A program made the position numbers and the translations under genes. From Segatella baroniae DSM 16972 = JCM 13447 (lineage in GTDB: Bacteria > Bacteroidota > Bacteroidia > Bacteroidales > Bacteroidaceae): 64,000 nucleotides of DNA. Below the pieces are notes generated by a model, which did not search any database, was not told the DNA's origin, and saw only the letters and a program-made list of their open reading frames with translations. Positions 26,441-35,635 of this stretch are shown here, in pieces. Position 1 is the stretch's first letter. Every line of letters begins with the position of its first letter. Where the stretch lies: positions 100,125 through 164,124 of the forward strand of contig NZ_AUFQ01000005.1 of assembly GCF_000426585.1 (NCBI RefSeq), given 5' to 3'.

Positions 26441-29400
26441 TTAGTTCTCGGGCAGCACGCCACCCTTGCCCACATAGAGCTTGTAGAAATGCTCGAACTG
26501 CTGGCCCTGCTTCACGGCCAGGCCCGCGTCGACGAGCCGTGTTGTCTGTATGATGCTTTGCATGAAGCTCAACTGTCGGAGACAAGACGTCATGGACAGG
26601 TTGAACTTGTCTCCTGTGAGGAGCAGACACCAGTTGACATACTGCGCGGTTTCACGCCAGACGGCATTGAGGATTTCACGGGCTTTGGTCTTGTTGCCCA
26701 GCAGCGCGTAGGCCTGGGCCATTTCTGTTGCACCGGTCAGGAAACTGTAGCTGAGATAGCTGTAAGGAACATTGTAATTCGGTATCTCGGCTTCGCATTT
26801 GGCCAACGCTTTCCGTGCCTCCTCCTTCTTTCCTTCTTGTATCAGCTGGTTGGCCAGCTCGGCGAAGAGGCGCCGGTGCGTGTAGACAAGGCGCAGAACC
26901 GTCTCGTCGAGATACAGTCCACGCTGCTTCAGGTTGCCGTATTTGTAGCGGTTCATCAAGTTGTTGTAGACCTTTTCGGTGTCGAAGCTCTTGTTGCCGC
27001 TCTGCGGTGTCGTGGTGAAAGGCGTGATGCGGTTGGCCAATCCCTCCTTGACGAAGTTGTCGCCCAGGTTCATGTAGTTGTCTTCGCCCACCGTCAGCGC
27101 CACGTAGAGCGGTCGGGTCCAGTTGGCGTTGGCTATCATTTCGAGCATCATGAGGTCGCCTTTGTAGAGCGCGTTCTTCTTTGCCAGCGAAATGACCATG
27201 CGGTCTGGGATGGAGTCGCCCGCCATCAGCATGCCGCTGCGCTTCACGGCGTCCTTGTCGATGGTGACATAGACGGTGTCGGTGGGGATGACGTGCAGTT
27301 CGTCCTTGCCGTTGCGAACCCAATACTTCAATATGTTCTTCAGTTCAAACGGGCTTTCGCCGAACTGTTTCTTGGCTTCTTCGGGATTCTCCTTGTAGAA
27401 TTCCATCACCTGCGCCTTGAGACCGGGCTGAATCTGGATGTAGTCGTTCGTGCCCGAGCAGTATTCCAGGCGCGACCATGTGATGGGAACCGAGGGAGAG
27501 GTGTAGGCCGGGCGCTTCATCTGGTCGATGTACCAGTCGGTCTGCAGGTAGCTGAGGTTGCAGACGCGGGCGTCCTGACGCACCCCCTCCACGTCCTGGT
27601 TGTACCACAGGGGGAAGGTGTCGTTGTCGCCGTTGGTGAAGATGATGGGATATCCTTGGTCCTGAAGCGTCATCAGGTAGTTCTGGCCGAAGTCGCGGCA
27701 GGCGTAGCGGCCCGAACGGTCGTGGTCGTCCCAGGTCTGGCTGGCCATCTGGATGGGCACCAGCAGGCAGAGCAGTCCCAAGACGGAGGCCAACACCACG
27801 TCGTTTGCCTTGATGTATTTCTTGGCCAGGTCGATGAGGGCGGCCACGCCGATACCGCACCAGATGGCAAAGGCGTAGAACGAGCCCGCGTAGGCATAGT
27901 CGCGCTCGCGTGGCTGCATGGGCGTCTGGTTCAGGTAGACCACGATGGCCAGGCCGGTCATGAAGAACAGGAAGAACACCACCCAGAACTGGCGGATTCC
28001 GCGCTTGCCGCGCCACGCCTGCCAGAACAGTCCGATGAGGCCCAGGAGCAGCGGCAGACAGTAGAACACGTTGTGTCCCTTGTTGTTCTTCAGGCCGTCG
28101 GGCAGCTTGCTCTGGTCTCCCAGACGAGCGTTGTCGATGAACGGAATGCCGGTGATCCAGTTTCCTTTTTCCAAGTCGCCATTGCTCTGGATGTCGTTCT
28201 GGCGTCCTGCGAAGTTCCACATGAAGTATCGCCAGTACATGAAGTTGCACTGATAGGACAGGAAGAAGCGGATGTTCTCCAACTGGGTGGGAACCTTCAC
28301 CGTCATGGGCTCTCCGCAGCGGTCGTAGGGCACATCCGTACCGTCCACGCCACCCATCCAGTCTTCATAGGCCTGCGCGTAGGCACTGCTGTGCATGCGC
28401 GGGAAGAACATGTTCTGGGCATAGACGTAGTTGTTCTTGTGGGCGACGACGAAGTAGGAGTCCTTCTCGTCGGCCGATTTCTTTTCCTTGCGGGCGTAGA
28501 TGGGCGCCCCTTCCTTGCTGACGGGCTTGCACATGTTGCCCTCCTGCTCCAGTTTCACCTGTCCCGTATAGGGCTGACCGTAGAGCAGCGGCCGGTCGCC
28601 ATACTGGTCGCGGCTCAGGTAGCTGCCCAGCGTGAAGATGTCTTCGGGCGAGTTCTGGTCCATCGGCGGGTTGGCCGACGAGCGGATGACGATGAGGGCG
28701 TAGCTCGAATAGCCGATCATGATCATGAGAAAGCCCAGCAGCGTCGTGTTCTTGATGCGTGAAGAGACGAGCGAAAGCTTCTTGCCCCCGACCGTGCGCT
28801 TGTAGTTGAGCACAAACCACAGGACGGCCAGCACCAGTATGCCGATGACGGCGGCACTCCAGCCGTAGCCGTAGAAAGGAATGCCCAGCAAGGCGACCGA
28901 GAGCAGGAACGAAATGTTCTCCAACTTGTCGTTGCGGTGGTTGTAACTCTCGTAGATCGCCCAAATGACGGCACCCACCAAGAGGACGATGTAGACGATT
29001 TCACCCGTGTTGAACGGACATCCCAGCACGTTGACGAAGAACAGCTCGAACCATCCTCCCACGGTGATGATGCCCGGAACAATGCCATAGAGCACGCCCG
29101 CCACGATGACGAACGACACCAGCAGGGCCAGCAGGGAGCCTTTCAGCTCGATGTCGGGGAACTTGCGGTAGCAGAACACCAGTACGATGGCCGGGATGCA
29201 GAGCAGGTTGAGCAGGTGGACGCCGATACTCAGGCCCGTCATGTAGCAGATGAGGACGAGCCAGCGGTCGCTGTGGGGCTCGTCGGCGTGGTCCTCCCAT
29301 TTCAGGATGAGCCAGAAGACGACGGCCGTGAACGCCGAAGAGTAGGCATAGACCTCGCCTTCGACGGCCGAAAACCAGAACGTGTCGCTGAAAGTGTAGA

Positions 29401-29788
29401 TCAACGCGCCCACCAGTCCCGAGGCTTCGATGGCAATGAGCTTGCCCAGGCTCATCTCACTCCAGTCCTTCAGAATCAGCTTTCGGGTGAGATGGGTGAT
29501 GCTCCAGAACAGAAAGAGGATGGTGGTGGCGCTTAGCAGCGCGCTCATCGTGTTGACCCAGCGTGCCACTTGCGAAGCGTCGCTTGCGAAATGGGAGAAC
29601 AGATTGGCCGTCAGCATGAAGAAAGGCGCTCCGGGCGGGTGACCTATTTCGAGCTTGTAACCGGTCGAGATAAATTCGGGACAGTCCCAGAAGCTGGCTG
29701 TCGGTTCAATCGTAGAGCAATATACGACGGCGGCTATCGCGAAAGCCAGCCACCCCATGACATTGTCTACCAGTTTGTACTGTTTCAT
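26441..29788 (-). CDS. GT117 (DUF2723) polytopic glycosyltransferase, O-mannosyltransferase-like
   Basis: The 1115-aa inner-membrane protein starts MKQYKLVDNVMGWLAF and has 10 or more membrane helices in the first two thirds. The hallmark SFWDCPEFISTGYKLEIGHP (33-52), with its acidic pair, resembles lipid-linked-sugar GT-C enzymes; the family includes TMEM260. The C-terminal third is soluble with helical repeats. In Bacteroidota the family is universal and suspected to act in protein O-glycosylation, but the reaction is not shown by the sequence. A 757-codon antisense frame is a shadow. It is first in an operon with the deacetylase and queG. Confidence 0.87.
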   Translation of the reverse strand: MKQYKLVDNVMGWLAFAIAAVVYCSTIEPTASFWDCPEFISTGYKLEIGHPPGAPFFMLTANLFSHFASDASQVARWVNTMSALLSATTILFLFWSITHLTRKLILKDWSEMSLGKLIAIEASGLVGALIYTFSDTFWFSAVEGEVYAYSSAFTAVVFWLILKWEDHADEPHSDRWLVLICYMTGLSIGVHLLNLLCIPAIVLVFCYRKFPDIELKGSLLALLVSFVIVAGVLYGIVPGIITVGGWFELFFVNVLGCPFNTGEIVYIVLLVGAVIWAIYESYNHRNDKLENISFLLSVALLGIPFYGYGWSAAVIGILVLAVLWFVLNYKRTVGGKKLSLVSSRIKNTTLLGFLMIMIGYSSYALIVIRSSANPPMDQNSPEDIFTLGSYLSRDQYGDRPLLYGQPYTGQVKLEQEGNMCKPVSKEGAPIYARKEKKSADEKDSYFVVAHKNNYVYAQNMFFPRMHSSAYAQAYEDWMGGVDGTDVPYDRCGEPMTVKVPTQLENIRFFLSYQCNFMYWRYFMWNFAGRQNDIQSNGDLEKGNWITGIPFIDNARLGDQSKLPDGLKNNKGHNVFYCLPLLLGLIGLFWQAWRGKRGIRQFWVVFFLFFMTGLAIVVYLNQTPMQPRERDYAYAGSFYAFAIWCGIGVAALIDLAKKYIKANDVVLASVLGLLCLLVPIQMASQTWDDHDRSGRYACRDFGQNYLMTLQDQGYPIIFTNGDNDTFPLWYNQDVEGVRQDARVCNLSYLQTDWYIDQMKRPAYTSPSVPITWSRLEYCSGTNDYIQIQPGLKAQVMEFYKENPEEAKKQFGESPFELKNILKYWVRNGKDELHVIPTDTVYVTIDKDAVKRSGMLMAGDSIPDRMVISLAKKNALYKGDLMMLEMIANANWTRPLYVALTVGEDNYMNLGDNFVKEGLANRITPFTTTPQSGNKSFDTEKVYNNLMNRYKYGNLKQRGLYLDETVLRLVYTHRRLFAELANQLIQEGKKEEARKALAKCEAEIPNYNVPYSYLSYSFLTGATEMAQAYALLGNKTKAREILNAVWRETAQYVNWCLLLTGDKFNLSMTSCLRQLSFMQSIIQTTRLVDAGLAVKQGQQFEHFYKLYVGKGGVLPEN

Positions 29789-29864
29789 TATTGTTGTCTG
29801 TTATTTCGAAATATCTTCTTGAAAAAAGGTCGCCTGTCTGTCGGCATTCAGGTTCCAACGCGTG

Positions 29865-29872
29865 CAAAGTTA
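29865..29872 (-). promoter_or_regulatory. -7 box of the GT117 operon
   Basis: TAACTTTG on the minus strand. No TTG lies at the right distance; instead 29883-29943 is a purine-rich run with repeated GGTAAAAA/AGTAAAAA, which might act as an upstream element. Confidence 0.5.
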
Positions 29873-29960
29873 CTATATATTTTTAAAAGTAAAAAGGTAA
29901 AAAACTAAAAGAGTAAAAAAACTGAAAGGGTAAAAAGATAAATTAAACGAAAACCTGTCA

Positions 29961-30371
29961 GCGCGTGGCGCTCCAGGGCATTCCCGCGCGGGAACGCAGA
30001 AAAGCGTGGCGCTCCGGGGAAATCCCAAATGGGAAACACGAAATTTCCCGCAGGAAATTCTTAATTTCCAAATGGAAAGATGAAATTTCCCGCAGGAAAT
30101 TCTTAATTTCCAAATGGAAAGATGAAATTTCCCGCAGGAAATTCTTATTTTCCAAATGGAAAGATCAAATTTCCCGCGGGATTCTTAATTTCCAAATGGA
30201 AAGATGAAATTCCCCGCGGGGATTTAACATTTCTAAATGGAAAGATGAAATTTCCCGCGAGGATTTAACATTTCTAAATGGAAAGATGAAATTTCTCGCG
30301 GGATTCTTAATGTTTCATAATGGAAATGGAGAATTTCCCGCGGGATTTTCTTTATTCCCCAATGGGAATAT
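29961..30371. repeat. Tandem array of 40-43 bp hairpin units
   Basis: Eight units start at 30040, 30082, 30124, 30166, 30206, 30247, 30288 and 30331; the first four are spaced exactly 42 bp. Each holds two dyads: A, AATTTCC-CGCA-GGAAATT (or CCCGCGGG forms), and B, TTTCCA-AA-TGGAAA. Two diverged units precede (29961-30039), the first with the perfect 14-bp palindrome TTCCCGCGCGGGAA (29981-29994). Arms vary in a compensating way: B is TCCCA/TGGGA at 30023-30034 and ATTCCC/GGGAAT in unit 8. Frames on both strands translate into 14-residue repeats but look non-coding. It lies between the aspA terminator and the GT117 promoter. Confidence 0.85.
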
Positions 30372-30393
30372 GCGTTGGCGCGCGGGATACAAT

Positions 30394-30430
30394 GAAAACC
30401 CCCGGCAGCTCGGGCTAAGAGCTGTCGGAG
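30394..30430 (-). terminator. Terminator of the dcu-ansB-porin-aspA operon
   Basis: On the minus strand CTCCGACAGCTC (30430-30419) pairs with GAGCTGCCGGGG (30411-30400), with one wobble, then GTTTTC follows. It starts 28 bp after the aspA stop. Confidence 0.75.
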
Positions 30431-30458
30431 TTTGAGTGTTTTTGAAGTGTTTGGGTTG

Positions 30459-31865
30459 TCAGAACTTGTGCGAAACGAGCATGTTCTTCGGGTCGAGGGC
30501 TTCGTCCAGCTTGTCCTGGGTCATCAGTCCCTTTTCGAGCACGATGTCGTAGACCGAGCGGTTGGTTTCGAGCGCTTCCTTGGCAACCTTCGTACTGTTC
30601 TTGTAGCCGATGTAGGGGTTGAGGGCCGTCACGATACCGATGGAGTTCTTGACCATTTCGAGACAACGTTCCTTGTTGACGGTAATGCCCAGTACGCACT
30701 TCTCGGTGAAGGTGTCGAGCGCGTTGTGGAGCCAGATGAGGCTTTCGATGAGGCACTCCGTGATGACCGGCTCCATCACGTTCAGCTCCAACTGGCCTGC
30801 TTCGGCGGCGAAGCTGACGGTCGTGTCGTTGCCGATCACCTTGAAACAAACCTGGTTGGTCACCTCGGGAATGACGGGATTGACCTTGCCCGGCATGATG
30901 GAAGAGCCCGGCGCCATCGGCGGGAGGTTCACTTCGTGCAGGCCGCAGCGGGGCCCCGAGGCCATGAGACGGAAGTCGTTGCAGATCTTCGACAGCTTGA
31001 TGGCCAGGCGTTTCAGGGCACCGGAGTAGCTGACATACGCGCCGGTGTCGGGCGTTGCCTCCACCAGGTCGGTGGCGGCGACGAACGGTTCGCCCGTCAG
31101 TTTGCTCAAGTTGGCCGCGCAGAGCTTCGTGAAGCCGGGCACGGCGTTCAGCCCCGTGCCGATGGCCGTGCCGCCCATGTTGATTTCATGCAGCAGTTTC
31201 ACGTTGCGGTCGAGGTTGAGTATCTCTTCTTCCAGGTTGTTGGCGTAGGCGTTGAACTCCTGTCCGAAGGTCATCGGGACGGCGTCCTGCAGCTGCGTGC
31301 GCCCCATCTTCAGCACGTCCTGGAACTCTTCGGCCTTGTAGCGCAGCGCGCTGATGAGTCCGGTGAGCGAGGCCACGAGGGTCTTGTTCATGCGGATGAT
31401 GGCATAGCGTATCGTGGTGGGGTAGACGTCGTTGGTGGACTGGCCGCAGTTGCAGTGGTCGTTGGGCGAGCAATACTGGTATTCGCCCTTCTTGTGGCCC
31501 ATGATTTCGAGCGCGCGGTTGGCGATGACCTCGTTGGCGTTCATGTTGACCGACGTGCCGGCGCCGCCCTGCATCATGTCGATGGGGAAGTTGTCGTGCA
31601 TTTTGCCGTCGATGAGTTCGCGGCAGGCCTGTGCCATGGCACCCGCAATCTCGTCGTCGATGACGCCGAGGGCGTGGTTGGTCTGCACGGCAGCCAGCTT
31701 CACGTAGGCGATGGCGATGACATAGTCGGGATAGTCGCGCATCTTCTTGCGTGAGATGTGGTAGTTGTCAATGCCACGCTGGGTCTGTACGCCGTAATAA
31801 GCTTCTTCGGGAACTTTCAATTCGCCCAAAAGGTCGGATTCCACTCTGAATTTCTGTTCTGACAT
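30459..31865 (-). CDS. aspA: Aspartate ammonia-lyase
   Basis: The 468-aa enzyme turns L-aspartate into fumarate and ammonia. GSSIMPGKVNPVIPE holds the fumarase/aspartase signature and catalytic Ser of the flexible loop; SSTND-like GQSTNDVYPTT and TGAYVSY are substrate contacts. The length equals aspartases (about 470) and the neighbouring asparaginase and Dcu genes decide for aspartase over fumarase. It is the last gene of the operon. Confidence 0.95.
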   Translation of the reverse strand: MSEQKFRVESDLLGELKVPEEAYYGVQTQRGIDNYHISRKKMRDYPDYVIAIAYVKLAAVQTNHALGVIDDEIAGAMAQACRELIDGKMHDNFPIDMMQGGAGTSVNMNANEVIANRALEIMGHKKGEYQYCSPNDHCNCGQSTNDVYPTTIRYAIIRMNKTLVASLTGLISALRYKAEEFQDVLKMGRTQLQDAVPMTFGQEFNAYANNLEEEILNLDRNVKLLHEINMGGTAIGTGLNAVPGFTKLCAANLSKLTGEPFVAATDLVEATPDTGAYVSYSGALKRLAIKLSKICNDFRLMASGPRCGLHEVNLPPMAPGSSIMPGKVNPVIPEVTNQVCFKVIGNDTTVSFAAEAGQLELNVMEPVITECLIESLIWLHNALDTFTEKCVLGITVNKERCLEMVKNSIGIVTALNPYIGYKNSTKVAKEALETNRSVYDIVLEKGLMTQDKLDEALDPKNMLVSHKF

Positions 31866-31883
31866 AATATTGTATTTATTCGT

Positions 31884-33098
31884 TTAAAAAGCCTTGATTC
31901 TATACATGAAGCCCAACTCTATGCGGTTGGTGTTGTAGTCTTTCAGCTTGCACTCGTCGCTGAAGTTGACCTTGCGGCCCACGTAGGCCAGGAAAATGCG
32001 GAAGTCCTGGTCTTTCGCCGGGTAGTATTCCAGGCTTCCCATGTAGCCGAAGCTCTTGCGATAGTCCTTGCATCGTTCGATCTTGGTGACGCTGGCGGTC
32101 TCGTACATGCCCTTGAGCATGAGGTTCCACTGGGGCGCGAACTGCCAGTTGGCTTTGCTGATGAAGCTGTTGTAGTGGACGTCGCTGAAGTAGGTGGGCA
32201 CGTTGTCGCCGAATGTAGGTTGCAGGTCGGCGGTGGCAATGCCCAGTCGGTCGAGTCCGTCGAAGGCTCCCATGTAGTCGAAGTACCACTGGAAGCGCGG
32301 CAGATTGAGCTGTTGGCCGAGGACGAGCATGCGGCTGTACTTGTGTTTGGCCTGCGTCTGAATGCCCCAAGACCAGCGCGTGTTCAGCTTTCCGCCCAGG
32401 AAACTGCCGTTCCAGTTGACGATGTAGGTGAGAGGATGGTTGGCCTGCTCCAGCAATCGCTTTCCCGTTCCGTCTTTCTCCACCGAGTAGGCGGGGCTGC
32501 CGTAGACGTCGCTCAGCTTGTCGGTGTTGGCGTCTGAAATCTCGACGGCCAGCTCTTGCGTGGGAATCGGCTTGTATGATGCGACGATACCGGCCATGAA
32601 GTTGTCCATGTTGTCCACCATGTCGCTGTATTGATAGATGTACATCGGGTTCTCGTCGAACTCGAAGCCGCCCCATATCTGGCACAGCTTGCCGGCCTGA
32701 AGCGTCAGTTTGTCGTTGAATTTCCAACCGACCATCATGATGTCGGTGGCCTTCGCGAAGTTGTCTTCGCTCCGTGCCTGGTCGGCCTTGTTGAGACGGT
32801 GGCGGAGGCGATAGAAGAGGTGGTCGCCGAGGTTGCCCTTCATCTCGATGCGCAGCTGCTTGTTGGCGAAGCCCGACGTGGCGTCGTCGGCCAGGCTGTT
32901 CTTTTCCAGCCGGTAGCTGGCTGCGTAGTTGAAGTACAGGTTGAAGGCGTCGGTCTTCTTTTCAAGCCTGGCCACCTTCTCGGCCAGCGACTTGTAGTCG
33001 CCGTCGCAGCCGCCCATGCCGGTGTTGCCGCCCTGCGCGTTCGCGGTCGTTGCCGCCGCCAGAAGGGCGACGGACAGCATTGTCTTTTTCATCTTCAT
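31884..33098 (-). CDS. Outer-membrane porin (OprO/OprP-like)
   Basis: The 404-aa protein starts at ATG 33098 (MKMKKTMLSVALLAAATTAN); ATG 33092 is an alternative. After the signal peptide (about 24 residues) a short coiled coil (YKSLAEKVARLEKKTDAFNL) precedes a 16-strand type barrel, ending LGFMYRIKAF with terminal Phe. The longer frame to 33905 is an out-of-frame extension over ansB. It resembles phosphate-selective porins in general form; position between ansB and aspA suggests passage of asparagine, aspartate or C4-dicarboxylates, which is inference. Confidence 0.83.
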   Translation of the reverse strand: MKMKKTMLSVALLAAATTANAQGGNTGMGGCDGDYKSLAEKVARLEKKTDAFNLYFNYAASYRLEKNSLADDATSGFANKQLRIEMKGNLGDHLFYRLRHRLNKADQARSEDNFAKATDIMMVGWKFNDKLTLQAGKLCQIWGGFEFDENPMYIYQYSDMVDNMDNFMAGIVASYKPIPTQELAVEISDANTDKLSDVYGSPAYSVEKDGTGKRLLEQANHPLTYIVNWNGSFLGGKLNTRWSWGIQTQAKHKYSRMLVLGQQLNLPRFQWYFDYMGAFDGLDRLGIATADLQPTFGDNVPTYFSDVHYNSFISKANWQFAPQWNLMLKGMYETASVTKIERCKDYRKSFGYMGSLEYYPAKDQDFRIFLAYVGRKVNFSDECKLKDYNTNRIELGFMYRIKAF

Positions 33099-33115
33099 AA
33101 GCTTTGAGGGTTTGG

Positions 33116-34165
33116 TCAATATTCCTGGAAGTATTTCTGAATCTGCTGCCAGTCGTGTGTCTTGGTCAGTGCCAGCTGCAACAGCACGCGGGCTTTCTGC
33201 GGATTCAGGTTGAGCGCGGCCACGAAGTGGTACTTGCTGTCGTCGACTTCGCCGTTGAGACAGGTCGGCCCTGTGGGGACACGGCTGGAACGGACGATTT
33301 GAATGCCGCTGTTCTGGGCCTTCAACGCCACGTCGAACACGTCCTTGTAGAAGTTGCCGTCGCCCACGCCGGCCAAGACGATACCGTCGAACTTGGCATT
33401 CACGAAGGCCTGCATCGGTAGAGCCGAAGCGTTGGCATAGCCATAGACGATTCCCACCTGCGGCAACTTGTCGAGATTGTCGACGTTGAACTCGCTGCGG
33501 GTGGTGTGGCGGTAGATGGGTTCGGCGGTGTAGTAGGCCTTTCCGTTGTAGACATAGCCTATCTGGCCGTATGCGCCCTTGAAGGTTGCGCAGTCGGTGG
33601 TGTGGCTCTTGTAGAGGTTTTTGGCGTCGATGAGCATGTTGTTCATGCAGGCCATCACGCCATGGCCTTTGGAAGTGGGGTCGCAGAGGGCTGCCACGCC
33701 GTTGTAGAGGTTGGCCGGTCCGTCGGCGCTGATGGCCGTCGAGGGACGCATGGAGCCCACGAGGATGACGGGCTTGTCGCTGTGTACGGTCAGCGAAAGG
33801 AAGTAGGCGGTCTCCTCCATGGTGTCGGTGCCGTGGGTGATGAGCACGCCGTCGTAGCCTTCGGCATTGAGAAGCTGGTTGATGCGCTTGGCCAGTTTGA
33901 GCCAAACCTGGTCGTTCATGTCCTGCGAACCGATGTTGACGAGCTGCTCACCGCTCACTTCTGCCAGCTCTTTCACCTGCGGTACGGCGTCGATGAGGGC
34001 CTGAATGCCGACCTGTCCGGCCGTATAGGCCGATGAAGAGGACGAAGCGGCGACGCCGGCGATGGTGCCTCCCGTGGCGATGATGCGGATTTTGGGCTTG
34101 GCACATACGGCAATCGTGATGGCGAACACGGCGAGCACGAGCATGGTAAGTCTTAAATTTTTCAT
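33116..34165 (-). CDS. ansB: Type II (periplasmic) L-asparaginase
   Basis: The 349-aa enzyme hydrolyses asparagine to aspartate and ammonia. The signal peptide runs to about CA-22. IIATGGTIAG (first catalytic Thr) and GVLITHGTDTMEETAYFL (second Thr, Asp; catalytic Lys follows in the family fold) are the two signatures. Export to the periplasm fits the porin gene downstream and the Dcu transporter upstream. Spacing to the porin is 17 bp. Confidence 0.95.
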   Translation of the reverse strand: MKNLRLTMLVLAVFAITIAVCAKPKIRIIATGGTIAGVAASSSSSAYTAGQVGIQALIDAVPQVKELAEVSGEQLVNIGSQDMNDQVWLKLAKRINQLLNAEGYDGVLITHGTDTMEETAYFLSLTVHSDKPVILVGSMRPSTAISADGPANLYNGVAALCDPTSKGHGVMACMNNMLIDAKNLYKSHTTDCATFKGAYGQIGYVYNGKAYYTAEPIYRHTTRSEFNVDNLDKLPQVGIVYGYANASALPMQAFVNAKFDGIVLAGVGDGNFYKDVFDVALKAQNSGIQIVRSSRVPTGPTCLNGEVDDSKYHFVAALNLNPQKARVLLQLALTKTHDWQQIQKYFQEY

Positions 34166-34216
34166 AATCAGATGGTTTTAAGTTGGTAATATGAAGTTTT
34201 TGGGATAATGAATTCT

Positions 34217-35563
34217 TTAATAGAAAAAGGTGATGATGAGGTAGCCGACGCCGATGGAGACGAAGGTGGTGATGAATCCGGCCAGCTGGAAGCTGTGGTT
34301 CAGCACGTAGCGGCCGATGCGGGTCGTACCCGTGCGGTCGAAGTTGATGGCCGCCACTTCGGTGGGATAGTTGGGAATGAAGAAGTAACCGTTGACGGCG
34401 GGGAACATGGCGACAAGCGCCAGTGGGCTGATTCCCAGTCCGATACCGAGCGGATAGAGCGTGCGCACGGTGGCAGCCTGCGAGAACAGCATGATGGACA
34501 TGAAGAAAAGGGCCACGGAAAAGAGGAAGGGATACTGCGAAACGATGTCGGCGATGTGGGTCTTGAAGAACGCCAGGTTGCCGTTGAAGAAGGTGTCGCC
34601 CATCCAGGCGATACCGAATATGCTGACCATGGCGTTCATGCCGGCCGCAAACACGTTGCCCTGCACGGCTTTCTTCACGTCGGCCTTGCTCACGATGAGG
34701 ATGAGCGCGGCTGTGGACATCATGATGATCTCGATGGTTTCGGGCATGCCGATGCGCGTGGTGGTGTCGTCGACGGTGAAGGAGGGGCGCAGCGAGGGCA
34801 CGGAACCAAACAAAACAACGAGGAATACGCCCAGAAGGAAGGCGAAGACGGAGTACTGGGCACGCCTGTCGGGGTGCAGTTCCATCTGTTGGAGCAGCTC
34901 GGCGTCCTTTTCGGGATTGATGAATCCCTCTTTCACCCTGCGGAGATATTCGGGATCTTTCTCCAGATCCTTGCCGATGAAGTTCTGCACGAACGACGCC
35001 ACGAGGATGGCGATGAGCGACGCGGGGATGCAGATGAGGAGAATGTCCTTCAGCTCTATGCCGCGGCCGCCCAGCAGGTCGGTGCTGATGACGGCCGCCG
35101 TGGCTGCCGAGACGGGACTGCCCGTAATGCCGAGCGAAGCGGCTATCGCGGCAACGCTCATCGGCCGCTCGGGACGAATCTTGCTGTTGGTGGCTATCTC
35201 GGAGATGATGGGCAGCAAGGAATAAGAGGTGTGGGCCGTTCCGGCTACGAGACAGAAGAGCCAGGTGGTCAACGGGCCGTAGAAAGTGATGTGGTCAGGA
35301 TGGCTTTTCAGGAATCTGGCCGCCAAACCGACCAGGTAGTCGAGTCCGCCGGCCGCCTGGAGGGCCGCCGCCGCCGTGATGACGGAGACGATGATGAGCA
35401 TGACGTCGATGGGGAGTCTGCCCGGTTGCAGGCCGAAGATGAACACGAGGATGAAGACGCCTACCATTCCATAGATTCCGAGACCGATGCTTCCGACTCT
35501 GGCGCCTATGAAAATGAGTGCCAAAACGATGAATAACTGTATGAAAATGACAGCGGTGGCCAT
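34217..35563 (-). CDS. Anaerobic C4-dicarboxylate transporter, DcuA/DcuB family
   Basis: The 448-aa inner-membrane protein has about 10-12 helices. Family blocks include LPIDVMLIIVSVITAAAALQ, GTAHTSYSLLPIISEIA and LGITGSPVSAATAA. It would exchange aspartate or fumarate for succinate. It is the first gene of the operon with ansB 51 bp downstream. DcuA and DcuB cannot be told apart by eye. Confidence 0.93.
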   Translation of the reverse strand: MATAVIFIQLFIVLALIFIGARVGSIGLGIYGMVGVFILVFIFGLQPGRLPIDVMLIIVSVITAAAALQAAGGLDYLVGLAARFLKSHPDHITFYGPLTTWLFCLVAGTAHTSYSLLPIISEIATNSKIRPERPMSVAAIAASLGITGSPVSAATAAVISTDLLGGRGIELKDILLICIPASLIAILVASFVQNFIGKDLEKDPEYLRRVKEGFINPEKDAELLQQMELHPDRRAQYSVFAFLLGVFLVVLFGSVPSLRPSFTVDDTTTRIGMPETIEIIMMSTAALILIVSKADVKKAVQGNVFAAGMNAMVSIFGIAWMGDTFFNGNLAFFKTHIADIVSQYPFLFSVALFFMSIMLFSQAATVRTLYPLGIGLGISPLALVAMFPAVNGYFFIPNYPTEVAAINFDRTGTTRIGRYVLNHSFQLAGFITTFVSIGVGYLIITFFY

Positions 35564-35606
35564 ACGAATCGATTGAAATTAAGAATTTATTGCTGTATCA
35601 CAATGG

Positions 35607-35614
35607 CAAAGTTA
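35607..35614 (-). promoter_or_regulatory. -7 box of the dcu operon
   Basis: TAACTTTG on the minus strand, 44 bp before the dcu start. TTTG at 35643-35640 is 25 bp away, too far for a good -33 box, so activation by the divergent AraC protein is plausible. Confidence 0.5.
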
Positions 35615-35635
35615 TGCAATTCCGACGGGTGGGCG

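Noticed and set aside
26489..28762. 757-codon open frame antisense to the GT117 gene
   Set aside because: His/Val/Gln-rich shadow without any motif; the minus-strand protein is a clear family member.
29958..30207. Repeat proteins of 65 and 80 aa over the first array
   Set aside because: They are translations of a 42-bp repeat on both strands, and the later 40-41 bp units break the frame.
30040..30371. CRISPR array
   Set aside because: The whole unit is repeated and no unique spacers exist; no cas genes nearby. The same holds for 60024-60310.
30432..31754. 440-codon frame antisense to aspA, and similar long frames over dcu (34208-35536) and porE (18099-19526)
   Set aside because: Shadows of well-identified genes with no start context or promoter.
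33099..33905. N-terminal extension of the porin to 673 aa
   Set aside because: The extension is an out-of-frame reading of ansB; the signal peptide starts at 33098.
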